Source: CAWGGS01 sp046704745
Lineage (GTDB): Bacteria > Desulfobacterota > Desulfobulbia > Desulfobulbales > Desulfocapsaceae
Direction: 5' to 3'
Assembly: GCA_046704745.1 (NCBI GenBank)
Contig: JBJKRL010000137.1
Span: 1-64,000 of the forward strand
Length of the DNA stretch: 64,000 nt
Under the pieces are notes generated by a model. It saw only the letters and a list, made by a program, of their open reading frames with translations. It ran no database searches and was not told the DNA's origin. Below are positions 60,986 through 64,000 of this stretch, in pieces (the stretch's first letter is position 1; every line of letters begins with the position of its first letter). A program made the position numbers and the translations under genes.

Positions 60986-62185
60986 ATGGAAAAGAACACC
61001 GACAGCTTTGCAGATCTCTTTAATGAAGAACAACCGAAAAAAGTCCGCCGCTTGCACAGGGGTGAGAAAATTACCGCAACAATCGCAGAGATAAGCGGAG
61101 AATCAATCTTCCTTGATACCGGCTCTAAGAGCGAGGGGATCCTGGATGCCTCGGAACTCAAAGATAGTGAGGGCAAGCTGACAGTGGCTGTCGGCGAGAA
61201 GATTCAAGTTTATTTTCTTCGAACCAAATCCTCGGAACAGATCTTCACCACCAAAATCGGCGGTGGGGCAGGCAGCGCCCACATGGAAGAGGCCTGGCAA
61301 AGCGGCATCCCGGTAGAGGGTTTAGTCAAAGAGGAAATAAAGGGCGGTTTTGAAATAACGCTTGCCGGGAACATCCGGGCCTTCTGCCCTTATTCACAGA
61401 TGGGATTGCGCCGGGTTGAGGACGCGGCCGCGACCTATCTGGGCATTCACATGCCGTTTAGAATTACCCGGTATGATGAAAACGGCCGGAACATCGTCGT
61501 CTCAGCCAGGGCTATTCTCATGGAGGAGCGACAGCGACAGAAAGAAGAGCTGAAAAAAAACCTTACGGAAGGCATGACGGTTACCGGAAAAGTAACATCG
61601 ATCCGTGATTTCGGTGCCTTCGTGGATATCGGAGGAATTGAAGGCTTGATCCCGATCTCCGAGGTCGGTTGGAGCCGGGTGGAAAATATTAAAGATCATT
61701 TTGCTCCCGATCAGCAGGTAACCGTCGTTATCAAAAACCTTGACTGGGATAAGGACCGTATCGCCCTCAGTCTAAAGGAGACCTTGGCAGATCCCTGGAA
61801 TTCGGTTGCCGACAATTTTCCCGTCGGCTCGACACATAAGGGTGTGGTTGCAAGGCTTGCCGGTTTCGGAGCCTTCGTCACCCTGGCGCCGGGAATCGAC
61901 GGCCTTGTCCATATTTCAAAATTGGGCGGCGGCAGACGGATCAACCACCCGCGCGAGGTCATCGAGACAGGCCAGGACATCGATGTTACCATCGACGGGA
62001 TAGACGACGAAAATAGAAGGATCAGCCTTGCCCCTGCCGATTATCAGGCCCCTGAGGCCTTAGAAGATCTCGAACGCAAGGAGTTCAGGGAATTTCAGTC
62101 AGATCGCAAAAAACAAAAAAAGGAGAAAGAGATCGGCAGTCTGGGAGAACTTCTGAAGAAGAAACTCGCTGAGAAGGGAAAATAA
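60986..62185 (+). CDS. S1 RNA-binding domain protein
   Basis: 399 aa, with four S1 units at about 23-95, 107-175, 193-262 and 275-345. The third (TVTGKVTSIRDFGAFVDIGG) and fourth (FGAFVTLAPGIDGLVHISKL) are clear S1 domains; the ends are low-complexity (KKQKKEKE-type) basic residues. It is shorter than ribosomal protein S1 and lacks the full six-domain set, so it is an S1-like protein, possibly a translation or RNA-decay factor. It stands 53 bases after lolA. Confidence 0.85.
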   Translation: MEKNTDSFADLFNEEQPKKVRRLHRGEKITATIAEISGESIFLDTGSKSEGILDASELKDSEGKLTVAVGEKIQVYFLRTKSSEQIFTTKIGGGAGSAHMEEAWQSGIPVEGLVKEEIKGGFEITLAGNIRAFCPYSQMGLRRVEDAAATYLGIHMPFRITRYDENGRNIVVSARAILMEERQRQKEELKKNLTEGMTVTGKVTSIRDFGAFVDIGGIEGLIPISEVGWSRVENIKDHFAPDQQVTVVIKNLDWDKDRIALSLKETLADPWNSVADNFPVGSTHKGVVARLAGFGAFVTLAPGIDGLVHISKLGGGRRINHPREVIETGQDIDVTIDGIDDENRRISLAPADYQAPEALEDLERKEFREFQSDRKKQKKEKEIGSLGELLKKKLAEKGK

Positions 62186-62188
62186 AAC

Positions 62189-63007
62189 TTATTTGACGCC
62201 TGCCATGGTCTGCCTGAGCATCTCAAACATGATAACTGCGGCAGCCACCGAACTGTTTAACGAGTCCAGAGACCCGACCATGGGGATCGAGACAAGCACA
62301 TCACATTGTTTCCGCACCAACGGCCGGATACCTTGCCCCTCCGAGCCAATGACTATGCAGGCGGGAAGGGAAAAATCGGTCTCGTAGATGGACTTGGCCG
62401 TGGCATCCTTGACTGCTCCGAAAATCCAGGCACCCGCCTCCTTGAGCTGTTTCAAAGACTCGGAGAGATTGGTGACCTGATAAAGAGAGATATGCGAAAC
62501 GGCGCCGGCCGATGCCTTTGCCGCCGTACCTCCCAAGGGAGCCGATCGTTCCCTGGTAAGGATGACTCCTTCAAATCCTGCAGCGAGAGCGGAACGGATG
62601 ATCGCCCCCAGATTATGGGGATCCTGCAGGGAGTCGCAGGCCACAAGACGAGGTTTCTCCCCTTGTCCGACACGCAGGGCAAAGTCTTCAAGCAGATCCT
62701 CAAAGGATAAAAAAGAGGTCGTACTGACCCGGGCGACAACTCCCTGATGCCGGACCTGAGAACTCTCAGGCCCTATCAGATGCAAGGAGGAAACAAAGGA
62801 TATTTTCACCTTCTTTTTTCGGGCAAGCTCGATGAGCTTCTCCCATTTCTCTCCTTTTTTCTCCTTGTGCAGAATGATCTCGGTGATCTTTCCGGTCTCG
62901 TTTTCCAAGGCTTCGGTCACCGGATGAATTCCCCAGAGGATATCGTCGCTCATACGAATACGACGTTGTATTTGCGGCTTGTGTTGATCTTTTTGAGCGG
63001 ATTTCAT
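62189..63007 (-). CDS. rlmB: TrmH/RlmB-type rRNA 2'-O-methyltransferase
   Basis: 272-aa SPOUT methyltransferase. The N-terminal domain has WGIHPVTEALENETGKITEI (the substrate-binding domain), and the C-terminal knot has DPHNLGAIIRSALAAGFEGV, GSEGQGIRPLVRKQCD and SLNSSVAAAVIMFEM, the SAM-binding trefoil knot motifs. It fits the 23S rRNA Gm2251 methyltransferase. Two bases after the gmk stop, it ends the minus-strand operon. ATG 63007 is used; an in-frame ATG 54 bases later is possible. Confidence 0.92.
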   Translation of the reverse strand: MKSAQKDQHKPQIQRRIRMSDDILWGIHPVTEALENETGKITEIILHKEKKGEKWEKLIELARKKKVKISFVSSLHLIGPESSQVRHQGVVARVSTTSFLSFEDLLEDFALRVGQGEKPRLVACDSLQDPHNLGAIIRSALAAGFEGVILTRERSAPLGGTAAKASAGAVSHISLYQVTNLSESLKQLKEAGAWIFGAVKDATAKSIYETDFSLPACIVIGSEGQGIRPLVRKQCDVLVSIPMVGSLDSLNSSVAAAVIMFEMLRQTMAGVK

Positions 63008-63009
63008 GT

Positions 63010-63618
63010 TCAGAGGGCGGGGGCGGCGGGCAGACCTGATGGTAACCGGTGCATTTTGGCCCGTTGTGCCAGAATTATTGATTCCAAAACCTTGGCCGCC
63101 TCATCGAGTTGATCATTGATAATCAGATATTCATACTCACCAATGGCCATCATTTCTTTTTTGGCATTTTCCAGGCGTAATAGAATCGTTTTCTCACTAT
63201 CTTGGGCCCTCCCCCGCAATCGTCGCTCCAACTCGGCGAGATTCGGAGGAGAGATAAATATCGAGGTTGCCTCTATAAGACGGGATTTTTTTATGATGGC
63301 GGCACCCTGGACATCGATATCGAGGATCACGTCAAAACCTTCATCGAGACGGTCAATAACGGCATCCTTGCTGGTCCCATAAAATTCGCCATGCACCTCG
63401 GCCCATTCGAGAAAGGAGTTTTTGTTGCGCATCTTAAGAAACGCCTCGCGGTCGATAAAAAAATAGTTGATTCCGTCCCGCTCCCCGGACCTGGGAGAAC
63501 GGGTCGTATGGGAGACGGAAAAGCAGAGCCGCTCGACACCCGGAATGATCCTTTGCAAAAGCGTTGTCTTTCCTGCTCCTGACGGAGCGGAGATAATAAA
63601 GAGTCGCCCTTTTGTCAT
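63010..63618 (-). CDS. gmk: Guanylate kinase
   Basis: 202-aa enzyme phosphorylating GMP. P-loop SAPSGAGKTTLLQRI, GMP site SVSHTTRSPRSGERDGINYF, then EWAEVHGEFYGTSKD and DIDVQGAAIIK are all conserved. Four bases overlap the remA-like gene upstream, so they are coupled. Confidence 0.97.
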   Translation of the reverse strand: MTKGRLFIISAPSGAGKTTLLQRIIPGVERLCFSVSHTTRSPRSGERDGINYFFIDREAFLKMRNKNSFLEWAEVHGEFYGTSKDAVIDRLDEGFDVILDIDVQGAAIIKKSRLIEATSIFISPPNLAELERRLRGRAQDSEKTILLRLENAKKEMMAIGEYEYLIINDQLDEAAKVLESIILAQRAKMHRLPSGLPAAPAL

Positions 63619-63917
63619 CCTTGATCCCCTCCGGGTTTTTTCTGCTGTCCTGCGGCCTGATCCAGCAAATGATACCCTGTCTGCAGGGCCAACATTCGCT
63701 GGCTGATGGTGTCGGGTTGAATGGATGAAAGAATAATGTGATCCGAATCCATCACCAGAATCGAGCGGGTCCGACGCCCTTCGGTAACGTCTATGAGTTT
63801 TCCGTTGGTCTTGGCAAGCTCCTTCAGCTTCCTTGCGGGTGAGGAACCGGTATTGATCACAGCCACTACCCGATCGACGATAACGGTATTACCAAATCCC
63901 ACATTAAGCAACTGCAT
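63615..63917 (-). CDS. RemA-family (DUF370) regulator
   Basis: 100 aa of the DUF370/RemA family. LLNVGFGNTVIVDRVVAVIN and IDVTEGRRTRSILVMDSDHI are signatures; RemA in Bacillus is a DNA-binding regulator of matrix genes. In anaerobic proteobacteria it commonly sits before gmk. GGAGGGG lies just upstream of the ATG. It leads the remA-gmk-rlmB operon. Confidence 0.9.
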   Translation of the reverse strand: MQLLNVGFGNTVIVDRVVAVINTGSSPARKLKELAKTNGKLIDVTEGRRTRSILVMDSDHIILSSIQPDTISQRMLALQTGYHLLDQAAGQQKKPGGDQG

Positions 63918-64000
63918 ATCCCCTCCACAATTTATTTCATTTATAAGAGGTGACAGGATGGTTCCAGCTACTGGTAGTTATTCAATATTCTGGATCTGCT

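Overview
The window looks like a chromosomal segment of a Gram-negative anaerobe in the Desulfobacterota, most likely a Desulfobulbales relative. The support is indirect: futalosine-pathway menaquinone genes (mqnB, mqnD), an octaheme cytochrome c, cytochrome bd oxidase, a giant double-ATPase acyl-CoA dehydratase activase, a PEP-CTERM surface protein, FIST sensors, TolC/MlaC/LolA envelope genes and moderate GC. No rRNA, tRNA, phage, CRISPR array or intact transposase was seen.

Layout. 1-3.5 kb: repeat fragment, then a compact set of radical SAM/SPASM enzyme, a winged-helix-like protein with a duplicated C-terminal module, and a FIST sensor. 3.5-5.4 kb: a long perfect palindrome, fluoride channel crcB and a DUF190-CBS protein. 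5.4-8.9 kb: a decaying signalling cluster (FIST pseudogene with three single-base indels, histidine kinase remnant, a 258-bp MITE-like element, an intact NarL-type regulator), an SRPBCC protein and a broken rodA fragment. 9.1-10.4 kb: pepT. 10.7-18.3 kb: a small Cys-rich protein, two tandem membrane proteins that join a GspE/MshE N-terminal-like domain to DUF202-like units, and a 1268-aa T5SS/PEP-CTERM repeat protein behind a well-formed sigma-54 promoter. 18.4-26.3 kb: VOC protein, octaheme cytochrome, MetE/UROD-like protein, an unrecognised membrane protein, cydAB. 26.3-30.6 kb: the activase.

31.2-50.1 kb is a cell-surface region: MMPL exporter, PHP-glycosyltransferase fusion, PIG-L deacetylase, two GT4 enzymes, a Wzx-like flippase, a TagB/TagF-type CDP-alditol transferase, myo-inositol-1-phosphate synthase, a CTP:inositol-1-phosphate cytidylyltransferase, TolC, MlaC, a TPR lipoprotein-like protein, a DUF2334 deacetylase and a further glycosyltransferase. 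The most attractive hypothesis is a CDP-inositol-dependent surface glycan or glycolipid.

50.5-64 kb is mostly housekeeping: AmrS-type radical SAM enzyme, Bpt/Ate aminoacyl-tRNA protein transferase, gdhA, a truncated receiver-like protein, a MobA fusion, mqnD, mqnB, queA, an FmdB protein, murI-lolA, an S1-domain protein, and the remA-gmk-rlmB set. Best candidates for something undescribed are the tandem MshEN/DUF202 proteins (11.1-14.0 kb) and the inositol-phosphate surface locus (31-46 kb). Several short repeat families occur in intergenic DNA and share parts.
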